Of a stretch of 54,682 nucleotides of DNA, positions 1 through 7,856 are shown in pieces. Position numbers and translations under genes: made by a program. Position 1 is the first letter of the stretch, and the number at the start of each line of letters is the position of its first letter. This DNA is from Sulfurimonas sp. (lineage in GTDB: Bacteria > Campylobacterota > Campylobacteria > Campylobacterales > Sulfurimonadaceae), in NCBI GenBank assembly GCA_011391635.1, contig JAABQD010000017.1, positions 1-54,682 of the forward strand. Reading direction: 5' to 3'. Under the pieces are notes generated by a model. That model saw only the letters and a program-made list of their open reading frames with translations. It was not told where the DNA came from and searched no databases.

Positions 1-2
1 TG

Positions 3-134
3 GATTTATTAGGAACGATTGAACAGCAAATAATTGAGTATTGGTGGAGTGCGGAGGAAGAAGAAAATGGCAAAAAATTAGCTCTATTGCAGATTGAAGA
101 GGCACTTGCGAATCTTGATAAAGAGTGTTTGTAG
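3..134 (+). CDS. C-terminal fragment of an unknown protein, cut by the window start
   Basis: An open frame enters from the left edge and ends at TAG 132-134, leaving 43 residues. The peptide is acidic, with two adjacent Trp residues followed by a run of Glu, and ends KECL. I do not recognise the family. It lies just before the accessory region, and nothing in the fragment indicates a function. Confidence 0.45.
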   Translation, partial: DLLGTIEQQIIEYWWSAEEEENGKKLALLQIEEALANLDKECL

Positions 135-219
135 TTTCTCAAACACCAAGTATTTTAATTCAAAATCTTACAAATTGCCTCCTGAACGAGAAGAAATTCC
201 TCCGCAGTTTAAAGAGGAG

Positions 220-440
220 TTTCCACATGCCGTGATGTCATAGTCTAAAATAAAGTGAACTCATTCACTTCATTTCAGCCGTCTCATGCCGTGATGTTTC
301 CACATGCCGTGATGTTTCCACATGCCGTGATGTTTCCACATGCCGTGATGTTTCCACATGCCGTGATGTTTCCACATGCCGTGATGTTTCCACATGCCGT
401 GATGTTTCCACATGCCGTGATGTTTCCACATGCCGTGATG
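220..440. repeat. 18-bp tandem array (8 perfect copies) with a degenerate and an isolated copy
   Basis: The unit TTTCCACATGCCGTGATG occurs eight times head to tail without a mismatch at 297-440. A degenerate copy precedes it at 281-296 and an isolated copy stands at 220-237. Each unit contains the nonamer CCACATGCC that is dispersed through the rest of the window. The last unit is also the first 18 bp of the conserved upstream module, and the second module (40858-41180) starts with exactly one copy. Expansion of that single unit by slippage is the simplest origin. The array is open in one frame as a six-residue repeat, but I see no reason to call it a gene. Confidence 0.95.
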
Positions 441-743
441 TTTTTCTTTTTTAGGTAGCTAAAAAAGAGTGGAATTTCAGTTTTAATTTAAGGGACATTA
501 TGTCCTTTTAATAGATTATTTGACAAATAACGGAACACTTTATCCGAATAACTGCTAATTTCTTGCTAAAAGGACACTTTTTTCTTAAGGTTAAAGTTGT
601 TAAAAATGAAAATAGATGGAAATTGTTACGATTTTTTATAAAATCACTTGAATTTGTATTTCTAATAAGACATTTTCCATGTTCCTTTAATAATTAGTAT
701 TCAGTGTCTTTTTGATATAGTGTCCTCTAATAAATAGTTATCT
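423..743 (+). repeat. Conserved ~320-bp upstream module, copy A
   Basis: This stretch is repeated in reverse orientation at 40858-41180, roughly 85-90% alike by eye, with a core of about 50 bp (516-567) that is identical. It holds several dyads: CTTTTTTAG/CTAAAAAAG with a 4-nt loop (446-467), GGACATTATGTCC (493-505) and TTATTTGACAAATAA (516-530). AGGACAC and GTGTCCT also recur at a distance. Likeness ends at GTTATCT (737-743), directly before the ribosome-binding site of the following gene. In both places an unrelated accessory gene follows in the same orientation. It is at least a promoter-bearing leader; an attI-like recombination site or a structured RNA are possible. Confidence 0.85.
716..721 (+). 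promoter_or_regulatory. Putative -10 element in module A
   Basis: TATAGT lies 37 nt before the start codon of the gene at 759. It is conserved in the second module (TATAGT on the minus strand at 40881-40886). No clear -35 box is seen, as is usual for Campylobacterota promoters. Confidence 0.45.
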
Positions 744-758
744 ACAAGGAACTAAAAT

Positions 759-1958
759 ATGATTTTATCAAATAGCAGAATATATGATTTAAACGATATT
801 ATAAATAAGTTACAGTCCAATGGTTATGAAACTTTTACAGGTTTTACAAAAGATTTAATCGAAACTTCAGATACTGGTCAGACTATTGATACTTATATTC
901 CAATGTATGGATGTAATATTATAAAGCATACAGATATATCAAACTTTGATAGTGATTATCTTAATATTAATGTTGAATCATTTGATAACTATATTAAAAT
1001 TGCAAAAGATTCAAATGGGAATTTCTTAAATATAGAAAATGGATTATTTTCAATTTATAATGATTTTGAACGATTTCCAGTTGCTAGGTTATACATCTAT
1101 AAATTTAAAAATAATAATGATACACAAGATATATTAAAAAAATTATTATCCCTTAATTTACAATGTAATTCAAAAGATTTTGATACACTAATTAATGCCA
1201 CAAGTGTTAAACAAAGAATTGAAGAATACTTAAAAACATTAGATAGTAGATTTGAAAAATTAACAAAATATACACAAGGTAAGATAGATAACACATCGAT
1301 TATTGGTGGTATGGTAATAGCGAGAGAAGATTCAATTTGTCCTGTTTGTAATAAAAACAAATCAACAGAAATAGAAGAAATATCTTTTACTAATTATAAA
1401 ACTGGTATTCAAGTATCTCTTGAAGTTTGTAATGACTGTTTGAGTTATGAAGCAAAAGATAATCAATTATTAAATTTTATGTTTCATGAAATGAATTTAT
1501 CTTCTATATTAGAACAAAGAGAATTAACTATAGAAGAAATAAGAGAAATATCAAATAAAATTGTTACATTATATCTTAATGCTGAAATAAAAAGAGAAGC
1601 TTCACACACAAATGATACAATTACTGCAATAGTTAAAAATAAATATTTATTAAAATTAAGACTTACCAAAGTATTAGATTATGGATATACGATATTAACA
1701 TTAAATGAAATAGAATTAATAAGATTTGACTCTGCAAATCATCATTCTGATAAAATTGAATTTATGCCACATCATATACATAATGATGTAATTGAAGAAG
1801 AAAAAATTAAAGAAGAAGCTAAACAATTAAGTAGAAAAAAATCAAAAGAGCATAAGTCTAAAATCAATATTACAGATAGTTTTTTAACAGGATTTCTTGG
1901 AATTGATTACACCTCTATTAAAAATAAAATAGAAAAGTTAGATAATAAAGGTATATAA
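759..1958 (+). CDS. Unknown accessory protein with a CxxC/CxxC zinc ribbon and TumE-like C-terminal motif
   Basis: The protein has 399 residues, is AT-rich in codon use, and has no signal peptide or membrane segment. Four cysteines form two CxxC pairs (C194/C197 and C224/C227), as in a zinc ribbon. Around 299-345 the sequence KYLLKLRL, then IRFDSANHHS and PHHIH, resembles the conserved core of TumE/DUF6516 toxins (a D-x-x followed by a His-rich turn). That likeness is from memory and needs a profile search. The C-terminus is Lys-rich. The start has AAGGAA at 746-751. It follows a conserved upstream module and is followed by an attC-like hairpin, so it may be a mobile cassette gene, plausibly for defence or stress. 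Function is not assigned. Confidence 0.75.
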   Translation: MILSNSRIYDLNDIINKLQSNGYETFTGFTKDLIETSDTGQTIDTYIPMYGCNIIKHTDISNFDSDYLNINVESFDNYIKIAKDSNGNFLNIENGLFSIYNDFERFPVARLYIYKFKNNNDTQDILKKLLSLNLQCNSKDFDTLINATSVKQRIEEYLKTLDSRFEKLTKYTQGKIDNTSIIGGMVIAREDSICPVCNKNKSTEIEEISFTNYKTGIQVSLEVCNDCLSYEAKDNQLLNFMFHEMNLSSILEQRELTIEEIREISNKIVTLYLNAEIKREASHTNDTITAIVKNKYLLKLRLTKVLDYGYTILTLNEIELIRFDSANHHSDKIEFMPHHIHNDVIEEEKIKEEAKQLSRKKSKEHKSKINITDSFLTGFLGIDYTSIKNKIEKLDNKGI

Positions 1959-2012
1959 CAAAACTCAGGAGCCAATATTTTATAAAACATTGCTCTCCTT
2001 AAGCGTTAGTAT
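1953..2012 (+). other. attC-like hairpin after the 759-1958 gene
   Basis: Directly at the stop codon the sequence reads TATAACAAAAC. It then forms an imperfect stem (AGGAGCCAAT against ATTGCTCTCCT, with unpaired bases) and ends AAGCGTTAGT. AACAAA at the 5' side and GCGTTAG at the 3' side are the usual look of integron attC sites (R'' AAC and R' GTTRRRY). The R boxes match the consensus only partly. No integron integrase lies in the window. It could also be a plain terminator, but no T-run follows. Confidence 0.4.
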
Positions 2013-2070
2013 CCTCCACTTAAATATGAAATCTTAATTTGGTACCATTAAAAGATTGAAGGGGATTATT

Positions 2071-2115
2071 ATGCAAATTGTTAATGATAATTTAATTAAA
2101 GTGAGCGAAGAATGA
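2071..2115 (+). CDS. 14-residue ORF coupled to the RhuM-type gene
   Basis: ATG at 2071 follows AGGGGA at good spacing and opens a 14-codon frame (MQIVNDNLIKVSEE). Its TGA overlaps the ATG of the next gene as ATGA. The downstream gene has only a weak ribosome-binding site of its own, so translation may be coupled through this short frame. It may instead be the remnant of a former antitoxin or leader. Low confidence as a functional peptide. Confidence 0.35.
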   Translation: MQIVNDNLIKVSEE

Positions 2116-3125
2116 ATAAAAACCTAACCATAAGAAACTCAACAGCAGAATTTTTAATTTTCACAACCGCTAACGGACAAGATACCATAGAAGTAAAAGT
2201 AGAAGATGAAACTGTATGGCTTACACAAAAACTAATTGCTAAACTTTTTGATGTACATGTGGCAACTATAAATGAACACCTAAAAAAAATATTTAACACC
2301 CATGAATTAGAAGAAAATTCAGTTATTAGGAAATTCCTAATAACTGCAAATGATGGCAAAAACTACAATACAAATCACTATAATTTAGAAGTGATCATCT
2401 CATTAGGATATAGAATCAACTCAAACAAAGCCACAGAGTTTAGAAGATGGGCAACACAAATTTTAAAACAGTATGCTACTCGTGGATATGTACTGGATAA
2501 TGAAAGATTAAAAAATGGTAGTTATTTAAATCCTCAGTACTACAAAGATTTAATCTTAGAGATAAGAGATATTAGAGAGAGTGAAAGAAACTTTTATCAA
2601 CAAATAACAGATATATATGCAACTGCTATGGATTATGATTTTCAAGCTCCAACAACACAAGAATTTTTTGCTACTGTTCAAAATAAACTACATTGGGCAA
2701 TTCATGGACATACAGCTTCTGAACTTATAGTCCAAAGAGCAAATCATCAAAAAGAGTTTATGGGACTGACAAACTGGAAAAAAGCACCAAATGGAAAGAT
2801 ATTAAAATCTGATGTTGTAGTTGCTAAAAATTATCTATCTCAAAATGAGATAAAATCACTTGATAGAATTGTAACTATGTATCTTGATTATGCGGAAGAC
2901 CAAGCTGAAAGAAATATCCCAATGACCATGAAAGATTGGAGTCAAAAACTTAATGCTTTTTTACAATTTAATGAACGAGATATTTTACAAAATGCAGGAA
3001 AAGTTACAGCCGTAATTGCAAAAGAGTTTGCTATAAGCGAATTTGAAAAATATAAAGTAATTCAAGATAAATCATATAAAAGTGATTTTGATAGATTACT
3101 AGGTGAGATAGATATTCAAGAGTGA
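2112..3125 (+). CDS. RhuM family protein
   Basis: The 337-residue protein matches the RhuM (virulence RhuM) family along its length. The N-terminal part carries ETVWLTQKLIAKLFDVH, a winged or HTH-like segment, followed by the family-typical GYRINSNKATEFRRWATQIL. RhuM was named from a Salmonella pathogenicity island, but the family is common in accessory and defence regions of many bacteria, often near restriction systems. Its molecular activity is not established. Here it lies between two attC-like hairpins and before a toxin-antitoxin pair, which fits a cassette-type accessory gene. Length is normal for the family, with no frameshift. Confidence 0.88.
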   Translation: MNKNLTIRNSTAEFLIFTTANGQDTIEVKVEDETVWLTQKLIAKLFDVHVATINEHLKKIFNTHELEENSVIRKFLITANDGKNYNTNHYNLEVIISLGYRINSNKATEFRRWATQILKQYATRGYVLDNERLKNGSYLNPQYYKDLILEIRDIRESERNFYQQITDIYATAMDYDFQAPTTQEFFATVQNKLHWAIHGHTASELIVQRANHQKEFMGLTNWKKAPNGKILKSDVVVAKNYLSQNEIKSLDRIVTMYLDYAEDQAERNIPMTMKDWSQKLNAFLQFNERDILQNAGKVTAVIAKEFAISEFEKYKVIQDKSYKSDFDRLLGEIDIQE

Positions 3126-3126
3126 T

Positions 3127-3187
3127 ATACACAACAAAACCTAGCACTGAATAGATAAATCTATCAGTGAAGTTAACCGTTATAAGT
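3127..3187 (+). other. attC-like hairpin after the RhuM-type gene
   Basis: Two bases after the stop the sequence reads TATACACAACAAAACC. CACTGAATAGAT (3145-3156) then pairs with ATCTATCAGTG (3159-3169) with one bulged base, and the segment ends AACCGTTATAAG. The order AACAAAAC, bulged stem, CGTTA is the same as in the hairpin at 1953-2012. This supports two related recombination sites bounding the RhuM-type gene. The R' box (GTTATAA) is only near consensus. Confidence 0.4.
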
Positions 3188-3200
3188 ACAAAGGAGTATC

Positions 3201-3242
3201 ATGGCAGAAATTACAGCTCATATTGTAATTACACCCTTGTGA
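3201..3242 (+). pseudogene. 13-residue remnant with a good ribosome-binding site
   Basis: ATG at 3201 follows AAGGAG (3191-3196) at ideal spacing, but the frame stops after 13 codons (MAEITAHIVITPL). A strong start signal with almost no coding region suggests the front of a gene cut short by recombination, directly after the attC-like site. The remaining bases to 3346 show no further gene. Confidence 0.3.
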
Positions 3243-3346
3243 GTGAATCTCCACTTTTACAAAATTAGACTCTATATTTTATAGACTAATACACAACCTT
3301 GACTAAGCGTACGAAATCAAGTACCATTATAAAAAAGGATTTTATT

Positions 3347-3592
3347 ATGACAAAAGTAATGACTGTAAGCCAAGCTCGAACAAATATTTATAAAATCATG
3401 GATGAAACAGCCCAAACGCATCAGCCTATCATCATTACAGGAAAAAGAAATAATGTTGTGATGTTGTCTGAAGAGGATTGGAACGCAATCGAAGAGACAC
3501 TTTATCTCAATTCAATACCGGGAATGGCAAGTTCAATCAAAGAGGCGATGGACGCTCCAAATAGTGAATTTAGTGAAGATGTTGCGTGGTAA
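3347..3592 (+). CDS. Antitoxin, Phd/YefM family
   Basis: The 81-residue protein begins MTKVMTVSQARTNIYKIMD and continues with PIIITGKRNNVVMLSEEDWNAI, the hallmark N-terminal DNA-binding domain of Phd/YefM antitoxins. The acidic, loosely structured C-terminal tail (around 60-81) would wrap the toxin. The start at 3347 is chosen because AAAGGA stands just before it and the family begins here; an in-frame extension to 3299 has no ribosome-binding site. The stop overlaps the toxin start as TAATG, so the pair is cotranslated. Such antitoxins normally repress their own operon. Confidence 0.9.
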   Translation: MTKVMTVSQARTNIYKIMDETAQTHQPIIITGKRNNVVMLSEEDWNAIEETLYLNSIPGMASSIKEAMDAPNSEFSEDVAW

Positions 3593-3855
3593 TGTACAAA
3601 GTCATCTATGCAAAACAAGCTTTAAAAGATGCGAAAAAACTCTCCGAAGCTTCTTTAGATAAAAAAGCAAGAGAACTCATCGAAATTTTAAAAATCAATC
3701 CATTTCAAAAACCGCCCCCTTATGAAAAACTCGTTGGCAATTTGAACGGTTCTTTTTCACGCCGAATCAACATTCAGCATAGAATTGTCTATGAAGTGAT
3801 TGAAGATGAAAAATTGGTAAGAGTATCGAGAATGTGGACGCATTACGGGGAATGA
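3592..3855 (+). CDS. Toxin, YoeB/Txe family mRNA interferase
   Basis: An 87-residue RelE-fold toxin of the YoeB/Txe type. The C-terminal half reads LNGSFSRRINIQHRIVYEV and ends RVSRMWTHYGE, matching the conserved R-x-I-x-x-x-H-R-I-V-Y core and C-terminal His-Tyr region that form the YoeB ribosome-dependent nuclease site. The start codon overlaps the stop of the Phd/YefM antitoxin. The pair sits at the edge of the accessory region, next to core gene lnt, where it would stabilise the inserted DNA. Length and catalytic region look intact. Confidence 0.9.
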   Translation: MYKVIYAKQALKDAKKLSEASLDKKARELIEILKINPFQKPPPYEKLVGNLNGSFSRRINIQHRIVYEVIEDEKLVRVSRMWTHYGE

Positions 3856-3918
3856 AAGTTCAAGTGCACAGAACCACAACTCATGACAAATCTCTTTCCA
3901 TTCAACTCAAAAATAGAC

Positions 3919-3924
3919 TATAAT
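3919..3924 (+). promoter_or_regulatory. -10 element of lnt, leaderless spacing
   Basis: TATAAT stands only 6 nt before the ATG at 3931, so the predicted transcription start coincides with the start codon. No ribosome-binding site is present. This suggests a leaderless transcript. Confidence 0.55.
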
Positions 3925-3930
3925 TTCGCC

Positions 3931-5169
3931 ATGATTACAAAACTAAAAAATATAAAAAATAGCATCAAACCTCTCTACTTTGACTTGGCATGTGGAACTA
4001 TTACAGCTCTGCTTTTTAGTGCTTTTATCTACTTTGAGCATTATGGATTCACACTCAAACTTCTCAATACGCTCTTTGGGGTTTTAGCTTTGGCATTTTT
4101 TCTGCACATGCCAAAGAGAGCTGTTTTAATCGCTGGATTTCTTATTGGGCTTTTGTGGTTTTACTGGATTGGGTATAGCTTCAAGTACAATGGTGTAGGA
4201 TTTTTAGAACCTTTTATAACACTTGGATTCGCAATTATTTATATGCTCTTTTTCGGTGTTTTGGCACTTACAAAAAAAGTTTATATACGAGCTATTTTAC
4301 TCTTTGGGCTGAGCTTTTTTGAGCCTTTTGATTTTAACTGGCTACAAATTGAACTTCTTTTTGTAGATAGCTATATTGGTGTGACAAAGTATCAACTTGC
4401 AGTCGTTTTACTTGCTCTTACTTTGCCCCCGTACATCAAAAAACCCTATACTTACGCCCCTCTTGCTCTTTTGCTTTTGGCACTCAATTTCCATGTGCCA
4501 CTCCAACTAGATGCACCACTCAAAATCAAACTCATTCACACTGATATCAGCCAAGATAGCAAATGGCAAAGAGAGTATCTAGGCTCCATTATAGAAGAGA
4601 ATATCGTACAAATTAAACAAGCCATTGAAGAGGGGTATGATTTGGTTGTTTTGCCTGAAGCGTGTTTTCCTCTCTACATGAACAAACACCCAAAACTTTT
4701 AGCAACACTTGAAGAACTCTCCCAAGAGATATCGATAGTAGCAGGAACACTTTTGCAAGAAAATGGCGAAAATTTCAATGTCACTTACGCTTTTGAAGAT
4801 GGCAAATACACCATTGCAAAAAAGTTGGTTTTAGTCCCTTTTGGCGAGTATATTCCTCTGCCAAAATTTGCTCAAAAGATTATTAATGAGTACTTTTTTG
4901 CCGGTTTATCTGACTTTAGTATCGCAAAAGCACCAAGTGATTTTCTCATCAAAGGTGTAAAATTTCGCAATGCCATCTGTTATGAAGCCACATGCCAAGA
5001 AATTTATGAAGGTGATGTTCAATTTGTTCTTGCCATAAGCAATAACGCATGGTTTGCACCTTCCATTGAACCAACGATTCAGAAACTTCTCATGCGATAC
5101 TATGCACGAAAAAATGGTGTAACAATCTACCATTCAGCAAATTATAGAGGTGTTGGAATCATCAAGTAA
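3931..5169 (+). CDS. lnt: Apolipoprotein N-acyltransferase
   Basis: Transfers the third acyl chain from phospholipid to the N-terminal cysteine of lipoproteins in the inner membrane. The 412-residue form starting at 3931 has several hydrophobic segments in residues 20-195, then a periplasmic nitrilase-like domain. The catalytic triad is visible: E243 (VVLPEACF), K297 or K298 (KKLVLVPFGEY) and C350 (RNAICYEATC). It is shorter than the ~510 residues of Escherichia coli Lnt. The start at 3931 is preferred over 3883 because of the promoter just upstream and the lack of a ribosome-binding site at either. Two dispersed nonamers lie in the gene (3987, 4988). Confidence 0.9.
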   Translation: MITKLKNIKNSIKPLYFDLACGTITALLFSAFIYFEHYGFTLKLLNTLFGVLALAFFLHMPKRAVLIAGFLIGLLWFYWIGYSFKYNGVGFLEPFITLGFAIIYMLFFGVLALTKKVYIRAILLFGLSFFEPFDFNWLQIELLFVDSYIGVTKYQLAVVLLALTLPPYIKKPYTYAPLALLLLALNFHVPLQLDAPLKIKLIHTDISQDSKWQREYLGSIIEENIVQIKQAIEEGYDLVVLPEACFPLYMNKHPKLLATLEELSQEISIVAGTLLQENGENFNVTYAFEDGKYTIAKKLVLVPFGEYIPLPKFAQKIINEYFFAGLSDFSIAKAPSDFLIKGVKFRNAICYEATCQEIYEGDVQFVLAISNNAWFAPSIEPTIQKLLMRYYARKNGVTIYHSANYRGVGIIK

Positions 5170-5191
5170 TTTTTGAGTAACCTCTTTTTGC

Positions 5192-5197
5192 TATAAT
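5192..5197 (+). promoter_or_regulatory. -10 element of ppk1
   Basis: TTGCTATAATC gives an extended -10 (TATAAT) 29 nt before the ppk1 start codon. Confidence 0.6.
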
Positions 5198-5225
5198 CAT
5201 AAAAAAGACGCTAGGAACTTTCTCA

Positions 5226-7328
5226 ATGATTAATCTAAAAAATCCAAACCTCTATAACAATCGTGAAATTTCATGGTTGCACTTCAATACAAGAGTTTTG
5301 ATGCAAGCCCAAGATGAGTCTCTTCCTCTCTTGGAGCGACTCAAATTCCTCGCTATTTATGGAACAAATCTCGATGAATTTTACATGATTCGTGTAGCGG
5401 GTCTCAAAAAGCTTTTTACGGCGGGTGTCATCGTCTCAGGAGCTGATAAACTCACACCTCTTGAGCAACTCAGAGAGATACGTAGTTACATCTCAGATGA
5501 GCAAAATGCTGTAGAGTTTTGTCTGAACACTATTCTCACAAAACTTCAAGAACATGGCTTATTTGTCAAATCCCATTCTGAACTCAGCCAAGAGCAAAAA
5601 GAGCAAGTCAATAAATTTTTCAAAGAGAATATTTATCCTGTTATTACCCCTATTGCTATCGATGCAACCCACCCTTTTCCACACCTCAACAACCTCAGTT
5701 TTGGTCTTATTGTCAAACTCAGTGACAATGATGATGAAACAATAGAGCGATTTGGACTTATCCGTGTTCCGAGGGTTATCAAAAGATTTGTCGAGCTGGA
5801 TAATAGCATCTACATTCCGGTAGAAACTCTCGTTGCAGAGCATATTCAAGACCTCTTTCCTGGATATACTCTTATCAAATATGCCTCATTTAGAGTCACA
5901 CGCAATGCCGACCTTGAGATTGAGGAAGAAGAAGCGGATGATTTTATGGAGATTTTAGAAGAGGGACTGAAATTGCGTCGTAAAGGAGCAATGGTACGAC
6001 TTGAAGTTGGAAGCCGTGGGGATGAGGAGATTATCAACTTTTTTAACCACCATACCAACATATACAAAGGTGATATTTATAAATACAATATCTTCTTAAA
6101 TCTCTCTAGCCTTTGGCAAATTGTAGGAAATAAAGATTTTGCACATCTTTTGCCTACTCCATTTATGCAAAAAACACTCCCTCCTTTGGATAATAGTGAA
6201 AATATTTTTGCTGTACTTGACAAACAAGACCTTCTACTCTATCACCCGTATGAGAGTTTTGAACCTGTTGTCAAGATGATTCAAAATGCTTCCAAAGACC
6301 CTGATGTAGTCTCTATAAAAATGACACTCTACCGTTCAGGTCAAAATTCGCCAATAGTTCAAGCACTCATCAATGCAAGTGAATCTGGTAAACAGGTCAC
6401 AGTAATGGTAGAACTCAAAGCGAGATTTGATGAAGAGAATAATCTCATCTGGGCAAGAGCCTTGGAGCAATCGGGAGCACATGTTATCTATGGGATTAAA
6501 GGCTTCAAAGTCCATGCAAAAGCGGCACTCATTACTCGAAGAATTAATAATAAACTCAAACAATATGCTCATATTGGCACAGGAAACTACAATCCTGCAA
6601 CTTCAAAAATTTATACGGATATGAGTTATCTCACAAGTAAAGATGAAATTACAAATGACTTAACACGCTTCTTTCACTTCTTGACAGGTTTCAGCAAAAA
6701 AGGGTATCTCGATGAACTCTATATGGCACCCTCACAAATAAAACCAAAAATCATCTCTCTTATCCAAGCAGAAACACTCATGGGAAGCGAAGGACGCATT
6801 ATCGCTAAACTTAACTCGCTTGTGGATGAAGATATCATTCGCACACTCTATAAAGCAAGTCAGGCAGGAGTCAAAATCGACCTTATCGTGCGTGGGATCT
6901 GCTGTCTTAAACCACAAATAGAAGGTGTAAGCGAGAATATTCGTGTTATTTCTATTGTTGGAAAATATCTCGAACATGCGAGAGCCTTTTACTTCAAAAG
7001 TGATGTTACGCAAGTTTATATCTCCTCAGCGGATTGGATGCCTCGGAATTTGGTCAAACGCATAGAGCTTCTCACCGCAATCAAAGATGAATTTGCAAAA
7101 GAAAAAATTATACAGATTTTAAGACTCCAATGCTCTGATAATGCTCTTGCACATGAGTTACAAAGCGATGGCTCTTATGTTAAAATAAAAAAAGAGGAAT
7201 CAAAATCTATCAATAATCATAAACTCATGGAAGATTTTGTCAATCGTGTTATCAAAGCAACCAAAAATGAAACACCCACAGAGGTGGCACAACTTACAAG
7301 TAAACTTTTTGTAGAGGGCGAAAAATGA
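5226..7328 (+). CDS. ppk1: Polyphosphate kinase 1
   Basis: Reversibly polymerises the gamma-phosphate of ATP into inorganic polyphosphate. The 700-residue protein has the full family length. The N-terminal domain opens with NREISWLHFNTRVL and GTNLDEFYMIRVAG. The catalytic half holds the phospholipase-D-like histidine motifs, GFKVHAKAAL (autophosphorylated His region) and EHARAFYF, with IGTGNYNP between them. The next gene, a gamma-carbonic anhydrase, overlaps the stop as ATGA, so the two are cotranscribed. No nonamer copies fall inside this large gene. Confidence 0.96.
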   Translation: MINLKNPNLYNNREISWLHFNTRVLMQAQDESLPLLERLKFLAIYGTNLDEFYMIRVAGLKKLFTAGVIVSGADKLTPLEQLREIRSYISDEQNAVEFCLNTILTKLQEHGLFVKSHSELSQEQKEQVNKFFKENIYPVITPIAIDATHPFPHLNNLSFGLIVKLSDNDDETIERFGLIRVPRVIKRFVELDNSIYIPVETLVAEHIQDLFPGYTLIKYASFRVTRNADLEIEEEEADDFMEILEEGLKLRRKGAMVRLEVGSRGDEEIINFFNHHTNIYKGDIYKYNIFLNLSSLWQIVGNKDFAHLLPTPFMQKTLPPLDNSENIFAVLDKQDLLLYHPYESFEPVVKMIQNASKDPDVVSIKMTLYRSGQNSPIVQALINASESGKQVTVMVELKARFDEENNLIWARALEQSGAHVIYGIKGFKVHAKAALITRRINNKLKQYAHIGTGNYNPATSKIYTDMSYLTSKDEITNDLTRFFHFLTGFSKKGYLDELYMAPSQIKPKIISLIQAETLMGSEGRIIAKLNSLVDEDIIRTLYKASQAGVKIDLIVRGICCLKPQIEGVSENIRVISIVGKYLEHARAFYFKSDVTQVYISSADWMPRNLVKRIELLTAIKDEFAKEKIIQILRLQCSDNALAHELQSDGSYVKIKKEESKSINNHKLMEDFVNRVIKATKNETPTEVAQLTSKLFVEGEK

Positions 7329-7849
7329 TACATAAATTTAAAGATATTCTGCCACAAATTGGAGAGAACTCATGGATTGCACCTTCTGCCGATGTTATTG
7401 GTGAAGTGGCATGTGGAAGTGATTGTTCTATCTGGTTTGGCTGTGTTGTACGAGGCGATGTGCATTACATCAAAATCGGAAATCGTGTCAACATTCAAGA
7501 TTTAAGCATGGTGCATGTCACCCACTACAAAAAAGCGGACAAAAGCGATGGGAATCCAACAATCATAGGTGATGATGTGACGATTGGACATCGAGTAATG
7601 CTTCATGGATGTGTCATCGAAGATGCTTGTCTCATCGGCATGAGTGCAACCATACTCGATGGTGCAGTTATAGGAAAAGAGTCGATTGTCGGAGCTGGGG
7701 CTTTAGTCACAAAAGGCAAAATATTTCCACCTCGTTCACTCATTATGGGAAGTCCAGCCAAAGTAGTGCGAGAACTCAGCGATGATGAAGTCAAAGAGCT
7801 TTACGCCTCTGCTTCAAGATATGTAGAGTTTAAAAAAGATTATCAGTAG
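7325..7849 (+). CDS. Gamma-carbonic anhydrase-like hexapeptide protein
   Basis: A 174-residue left-handed beta-helix protein of the YrdA/PaaY/gamma-carbonic anhydrase group. Hexapeptide repeats run through the middle. The metal-ligand histidines of the family appear in MVHVTH and in GHRVMLHGC, and the segment GSPAKVVREL closes the fold as usual. Members bind zinc or a similar metal; many have weak or untested carbonic anhydrase activity, so the reaction is not assigned. Its start overlaps the ppk1 stop by four bases. It converges with argJ, and an inverted nonamer pair lies between them. Confidence 0.85.
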   Translation: MIHKFKDILPQIGENSWIAPSADVIGEVACGSDCSIWFGCVVRGDVHYIKIGNRVNIQDLSMVHVTHYKKADKSDGNPTIIGDDVTIGHRVMLHGCVIEDACLIGMSATILDGAVIGKESIVGAGALVTKGKIFPPRSLIMGSPAKVVRELSDDEVKELYASASRYVEFKKDYQ

Positions 7850-7856
7850 AGATTGT

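Noticed and set aside
220..440. CRISPR array
   Set aside because: The units are directly joined with no spacers, and there are no cas genes.
255..458. A 67-codon frame encoding a repeated HAVMFP peptide
   Set aside because: It is only the translation of the 18-bp tandem array; an 18-bp unit is open in frame by arithmetic, and no ribosome-binding site or family supports it.
3299..3346. Extended N-terminus of the Phd/YefM antitoxin
   Set aside because: No ribosome-binding site; the family start and AAAGGA favour 3347.
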